Positions 44,832 to 56,449 of a stretch of 64,000 nt of DNA are shown one piece after another (positions within the stretch are counted from its first letter, which is position 1; each line of letters opens with the position of its first letter). Position numbers and translations under genes: made by a program. A model generated the notes under the pieces. That model did no database searches. It had not been told where the DNA came from and was given only the letters and a program-made list of their open reading frames with translations. Source of the DNA: Cupriavidus sp. AU9028 (GTDB lineage: Bacteria; Pseudomonadota; Gammaproteobacteria; Burkholderiales; Burkholderiaceae); contig NZ_JAIMCG010000001.1 of the NCBI RefSeq assembly GCF_019795295.1, positions 465,157-529,156 of the forward strand, read 5' to 3'.

Positions 44832-45308
44832 CTAGCTGGCCGGCATGTCGCGCCCGGTCGGCTGCGGGCGGCTTGGCCCCTGAAAGCGGTCCGGTTCCGC
44901 GGTCTGCACGCGAGGCAGGGCGCGCAGCGTCGTCAGCGCCTGCTCCAGCGTGGCGGTCTTGTCGGCGCTGATCGCCGTGACCAGCCAGATACCGCCCGAC
45001 ATCGGCCGCTTGACCACGAAGCGCACCGGGCCGGTGGCGGCGGCCAGCAGTTCGCCGGCCTGCATCGATTCGTTGACGTCCGGCGGCGAGAAGCGAACCA
45101 GGATGTCGCCAAGCGCCCGATCGTCGGTGATGCTGCCTTCCGGCGGTGCGGCTGGCGCGCGGCCGCTGCCGCAAGCAGCCAGGCCGAGGCCGGCGGCCAT
45201 CACGCAACCGACCGCGACGCAGCCCAGCACGCGGCGCAGAAGGGGACGGCGCGGGCGGCCGGCTTTGCCCGCGACGGGCGCTCCGGCAGACGGACGGCGT
45301 GTAGGCAT
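44832..45308 (-). CDS. Lipoprotein resembling an S8-protease propeptide
   Basis: 158 residues. Basic N-terminus, lipoprotein signal (LLRRVLGCVAVGCVMAAGLGLAACGSG, lipobox LAAC), then a domain of about 95 residues. Its pattern ILVRFSPPD...FVVKRPMSGG...LEQALTTLRALPRVQTAEPDRF parallels the propeptide region of the protease encoded just downstream (NIIVRWRDA...LSVKRQMGS...VAARLRQDPRVADAVPDRW). This is therefore probably a free-standing propeptide/I9-type inhibitor or folding chaperone anchored in the outer membrane. The same strand and 210-bp spacing support a functional pair. The homology is judged by eye. Confidence 0.78.
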   Translation of the reverse strand: MPTRRPSAGAPVAGKAGRPRRPLLRRVLGCVAVGCVMAAGLGLAACGSGRAPAAPPEGSITDDRALGDILVRFSPPDVNESMQAGELLAAATGPVRFVVKRPMSGGIWLVTAISADKTATLEQALTTLRALPRVQTAEPDRFQGPSRPQPTGRDMPAS

Positions 45309-45401
45309 GGAAGACTCCTGTGGCATGGCTCTCGTGCTCGATATGGTTCGTTGTGCGATGCAGTCGGTGGCGCGGCGGCGGGCGGTTCGGCGGTCGGACG
45401 C

Positions 45402-47138
<1,737 letters not shown>

Positions 47139-47261
47139 CTTGGGCGACAGGGCGACGTGGGAAGAAGGAATGGGGGGAGGAAGAAGACAGGGCCGATCAG
47201 CAGCCAGCGGGCGCCGTCGCGCCGGGCGGCCGCGCCTGGCCGACGCCATCGCGCACCGGCA

Positions 47262-48179
47262 TCACAGACGGTTGTCCTCCGACGGGTATTCATGCCAGTG
47301 CAGCTTCTTGCGCAGCGTGGCGTAGTAGTTGTAGCCGACCGGATGCAGCAGGTCGATCGACTTGGCCGAGCGGCGCACCACGATGCGGTCGCCGGGCACC
47401 AGCGAGGTGAGCGACTGCATGTCGAAGTTGACGCTGGCGTCGCGGGCGGTGGCTACCTGGATGGTCACCTCGGCGTCGTGCGGCAGCACGATCGGACGGT
47501 TTGACAGCGCGTGGGGCGCGATCGGCACCAGCACCAGGCCCGAAAGCGTCGGGTGCAGGATCGGGCCACCCGCGGACAGCGCGTAGGCGGTCGAGCCAGT
47601 CGGTGTCGATACGATCAGGCCGTCGGAGCGCTGGTTGTACATGAAGTAGCCGTCCACCGACACCGCCAGCTCGACCATGCCGGAGATGCCCGAGCGGTTG
47701 ACCACCACATCGTTGAAGGCGAGCGCCGAGAAGATCTCGGTGCCGTCGCGAAACACCCGCGACTCGAGCAGCGTGCGGTTCTCCGACTCGTACTGGCCGC
47801 TGAGCATGGCGGGCAGGACCACCTGCACGTCCTCCAGCGGAATGTCGGTCATGAAACCGAGCCGGCCGTGGTTCACGCCGATCACGGGCACCCGGTAGCC
47901 GGCAAGCTGGCGCGCGATGCCGAGCAGCGTGCCGTCGCCGCCGAGCACCACCGCCACGTCGGCCTGGCTGCCGATCTCGCTGGCCGACAATGCCGGATAC
48001 TGTGTCAGGCCGGTCGCCTGTGCCGTCTCGCGCTCGAACACGACCTGCTGGCCATTGCGCTGGATGCAGTCGGCCAATGCCGAGAGCGGGCCTTCGATGC
48101 CCGCGGTCGAGTACCGGCCGACCAGGGCAACCGTGCGAAAAGGCGCGCGCGCGGCGCCGGACTGGGGTTGTGCGGACAT
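47262..48179 (-). CDS. nadK: NAD kinase
   Basis: ATP-dependent phosphorylation of NAD to NADP. 305 residues with the [11 protein letters not shown] motif (catalytic Asp), [29 protein letters not shown] and [23 protein letters not shown]. Start at 48179. It is divergent from hrcA with about 126 bp between, and followed by recN. This nadK/hrcA arrangement is conserved in beta-proteobacteria. Confidence 0.97.
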   Translation of the reverse strand: MSAQPQSGAARAPFRTVALVGRYSTAGIEGPLSALADCIQRNGQQVVFERETAQATGLTQYPALSASEIGSQADVAVVLGGDGTLLGIARQLAGYRVPVIGVNHGRLGFMTDIPLEDVQVVLPAMLSGQYESENRTLLESRVFRDGTEIFSALAFNDVVVNRSGISGMVELAVSVDGYFMYNQRSDGLIVSTPTGSTAYALSAGGPILHPTLSGLVLVPIAPHALSNRPIVLPHDAEVTIQVATARDASVNFDMQSLTSLVPGDRIVVRRSAKSIDLLHPVGYNYYATLRKKLHWHEYPSEDNRL

Positions 48180-48305
48180 GCCCGGATTAGACCATACCGC
48201 CATGACCGTTGTCAGCAGGCGACGAGTGCGGCGCCGAGCCGGGCGCGGGGCCGGCTCCGCCGACCGAGCCCGAACGGAAAAAAGTTGCGTAAAATCAGGG
48301 GCATC

Positions 48306-49337
48306 ATGGACGAACGAGCTAAAACCCTACTCAAGACCCTGATCGAGCGATACATCGCCGAGGGGCAGCCGGTCGGCTCGCGGACGCTGTCGAAGTACTC
48401 GGGGCTGGACCTGTCGCCGGCCACCATCCGCAACGTGATGTCCGACCTCGAGGAGATGGGCTTCATCTCCAGCCCGCACACGTCCGCGGGCAGGGTGCCG
48501 ACCCCCAGGGGCTACCGCTTGTTCGTCGATACCATGCTGACCGCCCAGGCGCTGGACGGCCAGCTCGAACGCTCGGTGCTGGCGGGCCGCATCCAGGGCG
48601 AATTGAGCGCGCCCGAAACCCCGCAACGCATGATCGCCACCGCGGCGCGTACGCTGTCCAACCTGTCCCAGTTCGCCGGCGTCGTGATGACGCCGCGCCG
48701 CGCGCAGGCGTTCCGGCAGATCGAGTTCATGCGGCTGTCGGACAAGCGCATCCTGCTGATCATCGTCACGCCGGAAGGCGACGTGCAGAACCGCATCATC
48801 CAGACCGAGTTGCCGTACACCGCCAGCCAACTGGTCGAGGCCGCCAACTTCATCAACACGCACTATGCCGGCATGCGGTTCGATACGGTGCGGGAGCGGC
48901 TGCGCGACGAACTGAAGGCGCTGCGCATCGACATGTCCGCGCTGATGCAGGCGGCCGTCGAAGCGGGCAGCAGCGCGATGGAGGACGAGGAGGAGCAGGT
49001 CTATATCTCCGGCGAGCGCAAGCTGCTGGAGGTCGAGGACCTGGCCTCGAGCATGGACAAGCTGCGGCGGCTGTTCGAGGTGTTCGAGCACAAGACCAGC
49101 CTGCTGCAACTGCTGGACGTCTCCAGCCACGCCGAGGGCGTGCAGATCTTCATCGGTGGCGAGAGCCGGCTTGTCCCGCTGGAGGACATGGCGGTGATCA
49201 CCGCGCCGTACGAGGTCGACGGCCAGATCGTCGGCACGCTCGGCGTGATCGGGCCGACTCGGATGGCCTACGATCGGGTCATTCCCATCGTCGATATCAC
49301 GGCGCGTCTGCTCTCCAGCGCGCTGAGCCAGAACTGA
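48306..49337 (+). CDS. hrcA: Heat-inducible transcription repressor HrcA
   Basis: HrcA represses heat-shock genes through the CIRCE element. 343 residues, standard. Winged-helix N-terminus ([63 protein letters not shown]), then the GAF-like dimer domain ([18 protein letters not shown]) and C-terminal [19 protein letters not shown]. The start MDERAKTLL at 48306 is the family norm. No CIRCE inverted repeat was found by eye within the window, so its targets (usually groESL) lie elsewhere. Confidence 0.96.
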   Translation: MDERAKTLLKTLIERYIAEGQPVGSRTLSKYSGLDLSPATIRNVMSDLEEMGFISSPHTSAGRVPTPRGYRLFVDTMLTAQALDGQLERSVLAGRIQGELSAPETPQRMIATAARTLSNLSQFAGVVMTPRRAQAFRQIEFMRLSDKRILLIIVTPEGDVQNRIIQTELPYTASQLVEAANFINTHYAGMRFDTVRERLRDELKALRIDMSALMQAAVEAGSSAMEDEEEQVYISGERKLLEVEDLASSMDKLRRLFEVFEHKTSLLQLLDVSSHAEGVQIFIGGESRLVPLEDMAVITAPYEVDGQIVGTLGVIGPTRMAYDRVIPIVDITARLLSSALSQN

Positions 49338-49468
49338 AGCCGGCCGGGCCGGCGTCGGCGCAGAACCCGGCGCCGTTCCGGCGGTCACAAAAAAATGCAG
49401 CCGGCGGCCCGCTATCCGGCGCGCCACCGGACGGGAACCGGGACCTCCCCGGCATTACCGGACCACAG

Positions 49469-50584
49469 ATGACCTTTTCCGAAGAACCGGCATACCAGCA
49501 TGGGCAGGCGCCGCGCACGGCGGTGCTGCTGATCAACCTCGGCACACCGGACGATCCGACGCCGAAGGCAGTGGGGCGCTACCTGAAGGAATTCCTGTCC
49601 GACCCGCGCGTGGTCGAGATTCCGCGGGCGGCATGGCTGCCGCTGTTGCACGGGGTGATCCTGCCGCTGCGTTCGCGCGCCTCGGCGGCCAAGTACGAGT
49701 CGATCTGGCTGCGCGAAGCCCATCGCACCGGCTCGCCGCTGCTGGTGCACACCGAGCGGCAGGCACATGCGCTGCAGCTGCTGCTGGCCCAGCAGGGCCA
49801 CGAAGTGACCGTGGCCTGCGCCATGCGCTACGGCAATCCGTCGATCGCCTCGGTGATGGAGGCGCTGCGTCGGCAGGGCACCGAGCGAATCCTGGCACTG
49901 CCGCTGTACCCGCAATACTCGGGGACCACGACCGCCACGGCGTTCGACGAACTGTTCCGCGTGCTGCGGCAGTGGCGCAATCAGCCGGAGCTGCGGCTGG
50001 TCAAGCATTTCCACGATCATCCCGCCTATATCGACGCGCTGCACCAGCAGGTCGGTGCCTATTGGGCGCAGCATGGCACGCCGGACTTTGCGCGCGGCGA
50101 CCGCCTGATCCTGTCGTTCCACGGGGTGCCGCGACGCACGCTGGAACTGGGCGATCCCTATCACTGCGAATGCCAGAAGACTGGCCGCTTGCTGGGCGAG
50201 GCGCTGGGACTGCAGCCCGGGCAGTACCAGGTCACCTTCCAGTCGCGCTTCGGCAAGGCCGAATGGCTGCAGCCGTACACCGCGCCGACGCTGCAGGAAC
50301 TGGGCAAGGTGGGCACTGCGCGGGTGGACGTGTTCTGCCCGGGCTTTCCCGCCGATTGCCTCGAGACGCTGGAGGAGATCGCGATGGAAGGGCAGTCGGA
50401 GTTCCGCAGCGCTGGGGGCAATGCCTTCCACTACATTCCGTGCCTGAACGACTCGCCGCTATGGATCGCCGGTCTGGCCGAGATTGCGCTGCAGCATCTG
50501 CAGGGCTGGCCATTGCGCCTGCCGCATCCGCATGAACTGGATACGCGCCGGGCGCTGGCGCAAGCGAGGGGGGCCGCCGCATGA
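49469..50584 (+). CDS. hemH: Ferrochelatase
   Basis: Terminal enzyme of haem synthesis, inserting ferrous iron into protoporphyrin IX. 371 residues. Motifs: [47 protein letters not shown], active-site His in [41 protein letters not shown] and [15 protein letters not shown] with the conserved Glu. Its stop overlaps the start of the S4-domain gene as ATGA. Cytoplasmic or membrane-associated. Confidence 0.97.
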   Translation: MTFSEEPAYQHGQAPRTAVLLINLGTPDDPTPKAVGRYLKEFLSDPRVVEIPRAAWLPLLHGVILPLRSRASAAKYESIWLREAHRTGSPLLVHTERQAHALQLLLAQQGHEVTVACAMRYGNPSIASVMEALRRQGTERILALPLYPQYSGTTTATAFDELFRVLRQWRNQPELRLVKHFHDHPAYIDALHQQVGAYWAQHGTPDFARGDRLILSFHGVPRRTLELGDPYHCECQKTGRLLGEALGLQPGQYQVTFQSRFGKAEWLQPYTAPTLQELGKVGTARVDVFCPGFPADCLETLEEIAMEGQSEFRSAGGNAFHYIPCLNDSPLWIAGLAEIALQHLQGWPLRLPHPHELDTRRALAQARGAAA

Positions 50585-50976
50585 ATGTCTCGTTCGAAGC
50601 TGACGCCCGCCAGCGCATCGACAAGTGGCTGTGGTGCGCGCGCTTCTTCAAGACCCGGTCGCTGGCCGCCGAGGCGGTCGAACGCGGGCGGGTCGAGGTC
50701 AACGGACAGCCTTGCAAGAACTCCCGTGAAGTTCGGCCCGGCGATCGTGTCAGCATCGACGCCTACCAGCAGCAGTGGGAACTGGTGATCAAGGGCATTG
50801 CCCCGGCCCGGGGCCCGGCGCCCGTCGCACAGACGCTATACGAGGAAAGCGAGGAGAGCCGCGCCCGGCGCGCCGCGGAGGCGGAACGGCGGCGGCTCCA
50901 CCACGAACCGTCGGCCGAACTGCATGGCCGTCCCACCAAGCGGGATCGGCGGCGCATCCAGGACCTGAAAGGCTGA
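50581..50976 (+). CDS. hslR: RNA-binding S4 domain heat shock protein Hsp15
   Basis: 131 residues. N-terminal S4 RNA-binding domain ([44 protein letters not shown]) followed by a basic charged tail ([16 protein letters not shown]...[12 protein letters not shown]). Hsp15 rescues stalled 50S subunits carrying a nascent chain after heat shock. The start overlaps the hemH stop. Its presence fits the heat-shock theme of the neighbourhood (hrcA, grpE). Confidence 0.94.
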   Translation: MNVSFEADARQRIDKWLWCARFFKTRSLAAEAVERGRVEVNGQPCKNSREVRPGDRVSIDAYQQQWELVIKGIAPARGPAPVAQTLYEESEESRARRAAEAERRRLHHEPSAELHGRPTKRDRRRIQDLKG

Positions 50977-51016
50977 TGGACCGGCGAGCCGTGAAGGCGT
51001 CGGACCGGCGAGCCGG

Positions 51017-51346
51017 TCAGCGCAGGTAGCGCAGCAGGTGGTGCTGGCCGGACCAGTCGCCATCGCCCGCGCTTTGCACGGCCGGGGTCAGCCCGTCGGA
51101 CAGGTAGAGGAAGACGGCAAGCGCGACCAGGGACACCAGGATCAGCGCCAGCAGCACCGGCAGGCCGGGATGCTTGGTCCGTGTCGCCGCCGGTCGGCCA
51201 TGCGAGGAGCGGCTCGCCGCCGGCACGGCGGGGGGGCGGGCCGGCTCCGCGTGGACTGCGGCGGTGCCGCTCTCGCCAGCGTGGCGGCGCAGGCCAAGGC
51301 GCAGGGACTGGCAGAGGTGCGGGATCAGGTGCGGCGCCTTCAGCAT
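51017..51346 (-). CDS. Small hypothetical protein with one membrane segment
   Basis: 109 residues; the N-terminal part is Ala/Arg/Pro-rich with no recognised domain, and a single hydrophobic segment (LPVLLALILVSLVALAVFLYL) lies near residues 72-92 with a short polar tail. I do not recognise the family. It lies between hslR and grpE on the opposite strand. Codon usage of the membrane segment looks coding; the N-terminal half is less convincing, so an internal start is possible. Confidence 0.5.
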   Translation of the reverse strand: MLKAPHLIPHLCQSLRLGLRRHAGESGTAAVHAEPARPPAVPAASRSSHGRPAATRTKHPGLPVLLALILVSLVALAVFLYLSDGLTPAVQSAGDGDWSGQHHLLRYLR

Positions 51347-51506
51347 GGCTACCCCGACAGGAAAGGGATCAATATGAACCTTGGTACGGCAGTTTTTGTC
51401 GCTTTTATGGATTTATCTTAGAAGCTGCACCGCAGCAATGCAATTTACCCCTCTGCGCAATCCGGTGATCTTTGTAAGCTGATGTTTCTCGCGGCTGCGG
51501 CCGCCT

Positions 51507-51535
51507 CTTGAAAAATCGGCTTGCCGCCACCAGCT
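51507..51535 (+). promoter_or_regulatory. Candidate sigma32 heat-shock promoter of grpE
   Basis: CTTGAAA (exact -35 of sigma32 promoters), 14-bp spacer, CACCAGCT (5 of 7 positions of CCCCATnT). It lies about 72 bp before the grpE ATG. The -10 half is only moderate. Confidence 0.45.
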
Positions 51536-51606
51536 GCCAGCAGGATTTCCCTTGAACCTTCGCGGCCGTCGCGCGCGGCCGCACCCATGCACTGATACGG
51601 ATCGAC

Positions 51607-52251
51607 ATGGAAGAACAGAAGCAGACGCCATCCCCAACCCAGCCAGCGCCGGCGGACACCGCCGCGAACGAGGCCCGGTCCGCTCAGCAGACCGAAGCGG
51701 CCGGGGCAGCGGAAGCGGCACAGTCCCAGGCTGCGGCGGCGCCGTCGGCCACGGGCGAGCAGGCCGCGACGGCCACCGGCGGCTTCAATGGCCAGGAAGA
51801 CCTGACGGCGCGGATTGCCGAACTCGAAGCCCGGGCCAAGGAACACTACGACATGTACGTGCGGGCCGTGGCCGAAGGGGAGAATATCCGCCGCCGCGCC
51901 CAGGACGATGTAGCCAAGGCGCACAAATTCGCCATCGAGAGCTTCGCCGAGCATCTGCTGCCCGTGATGGACAGCCTGCAGGCCGCGCTGGCCGACGGTT
52001 CGGGCGATATTGCCAAGCTGCGGGAGGGGGTCGAACTGACCGCCCGGCAGCTGGCCAACGCCTTCGAGAAGGGCCGCATGATCGAACTGAACCCGGTCGG
52101 CGAGAAATTCGATCCGCACCGGCACCAGGCGATTTCGATGGTGCCGTCGGAGCAGGATGCGAATACCGTCGTCAGCGTCCTGCAGCGCGGTTACCTGATT
52201 GCGGACCGCGTGCTGCGTCCGGCCCTGGTCACGGTGGCTGCACCGAAGTAA
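51607..52251 (+). CDS. grpE: Nucleotide exchange factor GrpE
   Basis: DnaK co-chaperone that releases ADP. 214 residues: an Ala/Gln/Pro-rich disordered N-terminus to about residue 65, a long coiled-coil helix ([36 protein letters not shown]), and the C-terminal beta domain with [43 protein letters not shown]. The start follows a purine-rich site at 51595-51604. The next genes are a thioredoxin-like protein and a phospholipase, not dnaK, so dnaKJ must lie elsewhere or beyond. Confidence 0.97.
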   Translation: MEEQKQTPSPTQPAPADTAANEARSAQQTEAAGAAEAAQSQAAAAPSATGEQAATATGGFNGQEDLTARIAELEARAKEHYDMYVRAVAEGENIRRRAQDDVAKAHKFAIESFAEHLLPVMDSLQAALADGSGDIAKLREGVELTARQLANAFEKGRMIELNPVGEKFDPHRHQAISMVPSEQDANTVVSVLQRGYLIADRVLRPALVTVAAPK

Positions 52252-52343
52252 GTCTGGCGCGGCGGTTCGACCCGCCACGCCCGTTCTGACCACGACGCCC
52301 GGCGCAGCTTCGCTCCGGGCGTTCCTGTTTCTGGAGGAATGTC

Positions 52344-52760
52344 ATGGCCTACCCGTACGGCGCCGCACCGGCCCCCCATACGGATTACCACGCCTTCGAA
52401 CTGCTCAACATGCGTGAAGTCGATCACGACACGATCGACGACGCGCTGGCAGCGGCCGGCGACGAGCTGGTATGCGTGTTTTTCTGGGGGACCGATTGCT
52501 ACAACTGCGAAATGGCCAAGAAGGCCATGCTGACCAATCCGGAACAGTTGCGCGCGCTGGAGCTGCACTGGCTGCATGCCAACGTCTATACCTACCCGGC
52601 GTTGGGCCGGCGCTTCGGCCTGTACGGCATCCCGGTGTTCATGTTCTTTCACAAGGGCAAGAAGCTGGGACGTGCCACCGGCTGGCACGGCTTCGGCCAG
52701 TTCTCGGCAGCAGTGACCAACGCCCGTCTGAAGGCCAGCGGCAAGCCGCTGGCCGGGTAG
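52344..52760 (+). CDS. Thioredoxin-like protein
   Basis: 138 residues with thioredoxin fold and redox motif CYNC in VCVFFWGTDCYNCEMAKKAML, plus the cis-proline region YGIPVFMFFHKGKKLGRATGW. No signal peptide, so cytoplasmic. A strong TGGAGGAAT ribosome binding site precedes the ATG. It follows grpE by 92 bp on the same strand and may share its heat-shock regulation. Its CYNC site differs from the CGPC of general thioredoxins, suggesting a specialised partner. Confidence 0.9.
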   Translation: MAYPYGAAPAPHTDYHAFELLNMREVDHDTIDDALAAAGDELVCVFFWGTDCYNCEMAKKAMLTNPEQLRALELHWLHANVYTYPALGRRFGLYGIPVFMFFHKGKKLGRATGWHGFGQFSAAVTNARLKASGKPLAG

Positions 52761-52765
52761 GCGCT

Positions 52766-54091
52766 TCAGCGGTTCAGCATGTAGCCGATGCGGAACTGCC
52801 AGGGCACCTTGCGGTTGTAGTCCAGCAGGCTCTCGCCGTAGCCGGCGAAGTAGCCGGCCATCAGGTAGCCGCCGGTGCCGGGAATCAGCCTGGCCAGCGG
52901 ATAGGACAGCTGCGCGTCGACGCTGCCATACCAGTCCCGCGTGCCCTTGCGCAGCGTGGCCGCCAGTTCCCATGAGTCCGGCCTGCCATACGCGACGCGC
53001 AGGTCCATGTAGCCCCGGTAATGCGCGATATCGCCGTTCTCGTCGGCCTTGTTCAGGTAGTAGTACAGCTTCGGGCTGACCGTCCAGTGGTAGTCATCGG
53101 CCTTGCCGAAGTGGAAGGTGGGGCGGATGAAGACCGTGTTGATGCTGCGCGACTCCGGCCCGGAGCGTCCGTTCGATTCGTGCTCGAGCCCGGTGGCCAG
53201 CGACAGCTGGCGCAGGGGGCCGCCGCGTACGCCCGTGTCGCTCAGGTAGTAGAACAGGCTGGGGCGGTAGTTGGTGTCACGGAACGGCTTGGACTCCTCC
53301 GACAGATCCCATAGCGAGAACTGGGTGTAGCCCAGGTACAGGTTGTCCAGCAGCGCGCGCGAGCCGGGATCGCGTCCCTCGAACAGCCGGTAGCGCAGGC
53401 TGAACTGGAACTTGGCATTGCCGCCGCCATGGGCGCCAGCGGCGAAATAGACCGGTTCGTGGAAGGTCAGGCGGCTCTGCTCGCTGACAAGCGGCGCACG
53501 TGCCATCGTTTCGCTGCCCGGCGCCGGCTGCACCGCTGGCACCGCGGCCGGCGTCCCGTCGGCATCGCTATCCGCGTCCGCAAGCGTGGCGGGCGGCGTG
53601 GCGGCGCCGGGCGCGGGGGCGGCCGCAGCAGCAGAGGCCCTGGCAGGCGCTGCCGCCGTGGCGGTGTCCCCGGCGAGATTCAGCGTGACCAGCACAGGCG
53701 CAGCATCGATTCCCACCGGATCGAGCCGGACCTGTCCGCGCAGTGTCTCGGGGATCGCACCCTGGTACTCGATGGCGCGATGCTCGCCGCGGCGCAAGCG
53801 GATCGCGGCGGGACCCGGGGTGATGCGCTTGAGCGAGAGGCGGGCGGTATTGACCGGGTCGGCGGAAGCGTCGACTTCCAGCGTATCGGGTACCAGGTAC
53901 TGCCGCGTGTGCTCCTGCGCGCTGACCACCAGCGTCAGCGTCAGCGGCTTGCTGGCATCGATCACGCGCGGCGGCTGCAGCAGGTTCACCGCCGCATGGA
54001 CGGCGGAGGCCGGCAGCGCGCAGGCGGCCGCGGCGGCAAGGACGAGGACGGTCTGGCGAATGGGTCGGGGCGAATTCGAAAGCATGGGCAT
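52766..54091 (-). CDS. pldA: Outer membrane phospholipase A (OMPLA) family
   Basis: 441 residues. Signal peptide (VLVLAAAAACALPASAVHA), then an extra N-terminal region of about 170 residues (a beta domain AVNLLQPPRVIDASKPLTLT... and a long Ala/Pro/Asp-rich linker), then a 12-strand OMPLA barrel. Catalytic His and Ser lie in LATGLEHESNGRSGPESRS and Asn in SINTVFIRP, matching the His-Ser-Asn triad. The barrel ends MLNR. The family hydrolyses phospholipids in the outer leaflet when dimerised with calcium. The linker-bearing extension is longer than in enterobacterial OMPLA. Confidence 0.92.
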   Translation of the reverse strand: MPMLSNSPRPIRQTVLVLAAAAACALPASAVHAAVNLLQPPRVIDASKPLTLTLVVSAQEHTRQYLVPDTLEVDASADPVNTARLSLKRITPGPAAIRLRRGEHRAIEYQGAIPETLRGQVRLDPVGIDAAPVLVTLNLAGDTATAAAPARASAAAAAPAPGAATPPATLADADSDADGTPAAVPAVQPAPGSETMARAPLVSEQSRLTFHEPVYFAAGAHGGGNAKFQFSLRYRLFEGRDPGSRALLDNLYLGYTQFSLWDLSEESKPFRDTNYRPSLFYYLSDTGVRGGPLRQLSLATGLEHESNGRSGPESRSINTVFIRPTFHFGKADDYHWTVSPKLYYYLNKADENGDIAHYRGYMDLRVAYGRPDSWELAATLRKGTRDWYGSVDAQLSYPLARLIPGTGGYLMAGYFAGYGESLLDYNRKVPWQFRIGYMLNR

Positions 54092-54232
54092 GGTGGGAGT
54101 CCGCCGGCGGCGGCGCGCCAGGCACGGCCCGCGGCAGGGCATGAAACGCCGCAAAGGGTAACACGGGGGCCGCGACGTGCCCGGGCACAGGGCAAGGGAG
54201 GCATGCCGCGCCGGCGGCGGGCAAGCAGGACT

Positions 54233-54664
54233 TCAGCGCGTGGCGCGCCGCTTCACGCAGTCGATGTAGTGGTCGCCGTCGGGCGGCAGGCCGGTGCGCT
54301 GGGACTGCCACAGCATCTCGCCAAGGCACTCCATCATCTGATGATGCGCTTCGTGCGGCGAATCCAGACGCAGCGTCAAGGCTTCGTAAGCCTGGCGGAT
54401 GCCCCGCGGCTGGTCGATCGATACCTGCTCGGCGATCGACAGGTGCATGGCCAGGTGCAGGAAGGGGTTGGTCTGGCCCGCTTCGGGCGTGAATTCCTGG
54501 TTCAGCGCGGCGTCGATATCGGACAGCTGGCCGTGATACTCCGGATGCTGTTCCATCCAGTCGACGGCAATCGCTTCGAGCGGGGTCAGGACCTGTCCCT
54601 GGCGCTGCTTGTTCCAGGCGTCACAAAAGAAACGGCGAACTTCTTCTCGGGAGGGATTGAACAT
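54233..54664 (-). CDS. DUF1841 family protein
   Basis: 143 residues beginning MFNPSREEVRRFFCDAWNKQ and containing HPEYHGQLSDIDAALNQEFTPEAGQTNPFLHLAMHLSIAEQ, which identifies the DUF1841 family, widespread in beta-proteobacteria and without known function. Conserved histidines (HLAMHLSIAEQ, SPHEAHHQMMEC) could bind metal. The ATG at 54664 is the family start. It is divergent from the EamA exporter gene. Confidence 0.93.
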   Translation of the reverse strand: MFNPSREEVRRFFCDAWNKQRQGQVLTPLEAIAVDWMEQHPEYHGQLSDIDAALNQEFTPEAGQTNPFLHLAMHLSIAEQVSIDQPRGIRQAYEALTLRLDSPHEAHHQMMECLGEMLWQSQRTGLPPDGDHYIDCVKRRATR

Positions 54665-54780
54665 GGTGGCTCGATTGTAGACGAGGGCGCGAACCCTTGC
54701 TCCGGCCCGGGTGGTCCGGCCAGCGGATAGAATGCTGCGCTCCGGAACGCACACTTCCAACCGCGCACAGCGAGAACCGC

Positions 54781-55710
54781 ATGACCGAATCCCGCTCCCA
54801 CGCCGGCGCATGGCCGCAGGCACGCGACACGCTGACCGGCGTGCTGCTGATCGCCATCTCGGCCACCGCCTTCGGCGCCATGGCGATCTTCGCCCGCTTC
54901 GCCTATGCCTCGGGCGCCGACGTGTACGGGCTGCTGCCGGTCCGGTTCGTCGTCGCCGCGCTGGCGCTGGTGGCCATCATGTGGCTGCGCCGGGTGCCGT
55001 TGCCCGGCTGGCGCCGCGTCCTCGCGCTTGCCGCGATGGGCGGCATTGGCTATGCGGGGCAGTCGTGGTGCTTCTTCCTGGCGCTGAACCATGCCCAGGC
55101 CAGCCTGGTGGCGCTGCTGCTGTATCTCTATCCCGTGTTTGTCACGGTGCTGGCGGCGCTGTTTCTCAAGGAGCGGCTGACCGGCCCGACCGTGACCGCG
55201 CTGGTGCTGTGTTCGCTGGGCGCCGGGCTGACCGTTGGCGGCGGGCAGGGCAGCCCGTTGGGGATCGCGTTGGGACTGGGGGCGGCGCTGATCTATTCGG
55301 TCTATATCGTCGTCGGCGCCCGCGTGACGGCGGGCGTCCACCCGCTGGCCACTACCACGGTGGTCAGCATCGCGGCCGCGCTGGTCTGGCTGGCCATCGC
55401 GGCGATTCGCGCCAGCGCCGGCGTGCCGCCCGCGTTGCCCGCCGATGCCGCGGGCTGGGCGGCGGTGCTGGCCATTGCGCTGGTCTCCACGGTCGTGGCG
55501 ATCCTGACCTTCTTCGCCGGCCTGCAGCGCCTGGGCGCGGCACGCGCATCGATGCTGTCGACGCTGGAGCCCCTGGTCACGGTGCTGCTGGCGGCGGCGC
55601 TGCTGGGCGAACACATCGGCGGCCTGCAGGCGGTCGGCGGCGCACTGATCCTGGCCGGCGTCCTGTGGCTGACCCGGCCGCGTGCCGCCCCGGCTCTTCA
55701 GGAAGATTGA
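54781..55710 (+). CDS. EamA/DMT-family transporter
   Basis: 309 residues with ten predicted membrane segments in two EamA repeats: AISATAFGAMAIFARFAYASGAD... with PVRFVVAALALVAIMWLRR, and GAALIYSVYIVVGARV ... ASMLSTLEPLVTVLLAAALLGEHIGGLQAVGGALILAGVLWL. Drug/metabolite exporter of unknown substrate in the inner membrane. Start at 54781. Confidence 0.92.
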   Translation: MTESRSHAGAWPQARDTLTGVLLIAISATAFGAMAIFARFAYASGADVYGLLPVRFVVAALALVAIMWLRRVPLPGWRRVLALAAMGGIGYAGQSWCFFLALNHAQASLVALLLYLYPVFVTVLAALFLKERLTGPTVTALVLCSLGAGLTVGGGQGSPLGIALGLGAALIYSVYIVVGARVTAGVHPLATTTVVSIAAALVWLAIAAIRASAGVPPALPADAAGWAAVLAIALVSTVVAILTFFAGLQRLGAARASMLSTLEPLVTVLLAAALLGEHIGGLQAVGGALILAGVLWLTRPRAAPALQED

Positions 55711-55788
55711 ATGACTTGCTGAATTCGTCGCTGCGGCGGCCCCTCGATGGGTAAGTAAAATGCGGCTTTCACCCATTCGAGGATATTC

Positions 55789-56376
55789 ATGGAAGCGCTG
55801 GATCAAGCCGCATTGGCCCGTCTGTTCACCGAAGCGCGCACCCATGGTGCGTGGCAGGACCGTCCCGTGGACGAGGCGGTGCTGCGCCAGCTGTATGAGC
55901 TGATGAAGTTCGGTCCCACCGCCGTCAACAGCACGCCGGCGCGGATCGTTTTCGTGCGCAGCGCGGCGGAAAAGGCCCGGCTGGTCGACTGCGTGTCGCC
56001 CGGCAACGTCGAGAAGACCCGCAACGCGCCGGTCACCGCCATCGTGGCGTTCGACAATGCGTTTCATGAGCAGCTGCCGCGCCTGTTCCCGCATGCGGAC
56101 GCCCGTTCCTGGTACGAAGGTCAGCCGGAGAAGATCGCGCGCGATGCGCTGGTCAACAGCTCGCTGCAGGGCGGCTACCTGATCCTCGCCGCGCGTGCGC
56201 TGGGGCTCGACTGCGGTCCGATGGGCGGCTTCGATGCGGCCAAGGTCAACGCCGCCTTCTTCCCGGATGGCAAGTGGTCGGTCAACTTCCTGCTGAACCT
56301 GGGCTACGGCGATGCCGGCAAGGTCCATCCGCGCGGGCCGCGGCTGCCGTTCGAGGAAGCCTGCCGCATCGTCTGA
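55789..56376 (+). CDS. Nitroreductase family protein (RutE/HadB-like)
   Basis: 195-residue FMN-binding nitroreductase: [62 protein letters not shown], and [19 protein letters not shown]. These sequences match the malonic-semialdehyde reductase (RutE) type. No other pyrimidine-degradation gene is nearby, so the true substrate is uncertain. GAGGAT precedes the ATG. A bidirectional terminator separates it from nth. Confidence 0.92.
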   Translation: MEALDQAALARLFTEARTHGAWQDRPVDEAVLRQLYELMKFGPTAVNSTPARIVFVRSAAEKARLVDCVSPGNVEKTRNAPVTAIVAFDNAFHEQLPRLFPHADARSWYEGQPEKIARDALVNSSLQGGYLILAARALGLDCGPMGGFDAAKVNAAFFPDGKWSVNFLLNLGYGDAGKVHPRGPRLPFEEACRIV

Positions 56377-56412
56377 TTCCACACCCGATCGCTCCCGATC
56401 GCAGGCATCAGG

Positions 56413-56438
56413 AAAAGGGGCGCCGCGCCGCCCCTTTT
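56413..56438. terminator. Bidirectional terminator between nitroreductase and nth
   Basis: AAAAGGGGCG-CCGCGC-CGCCCCTTTT, a 10-bp stem with A/T ends on both strands, between two convergent genes. Confidence 0.8.
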
Positions 56439-56449
56439 GTCGTTTGCCC

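Noticed and set aside
48180-51606. Search for CIRCE elements near hrcA and grpE
   Set aside because: No TTAGCACTC-N9-GAGTGCTAA inverted repeat was seen; grpE instead shows a sigma32-like sequence.
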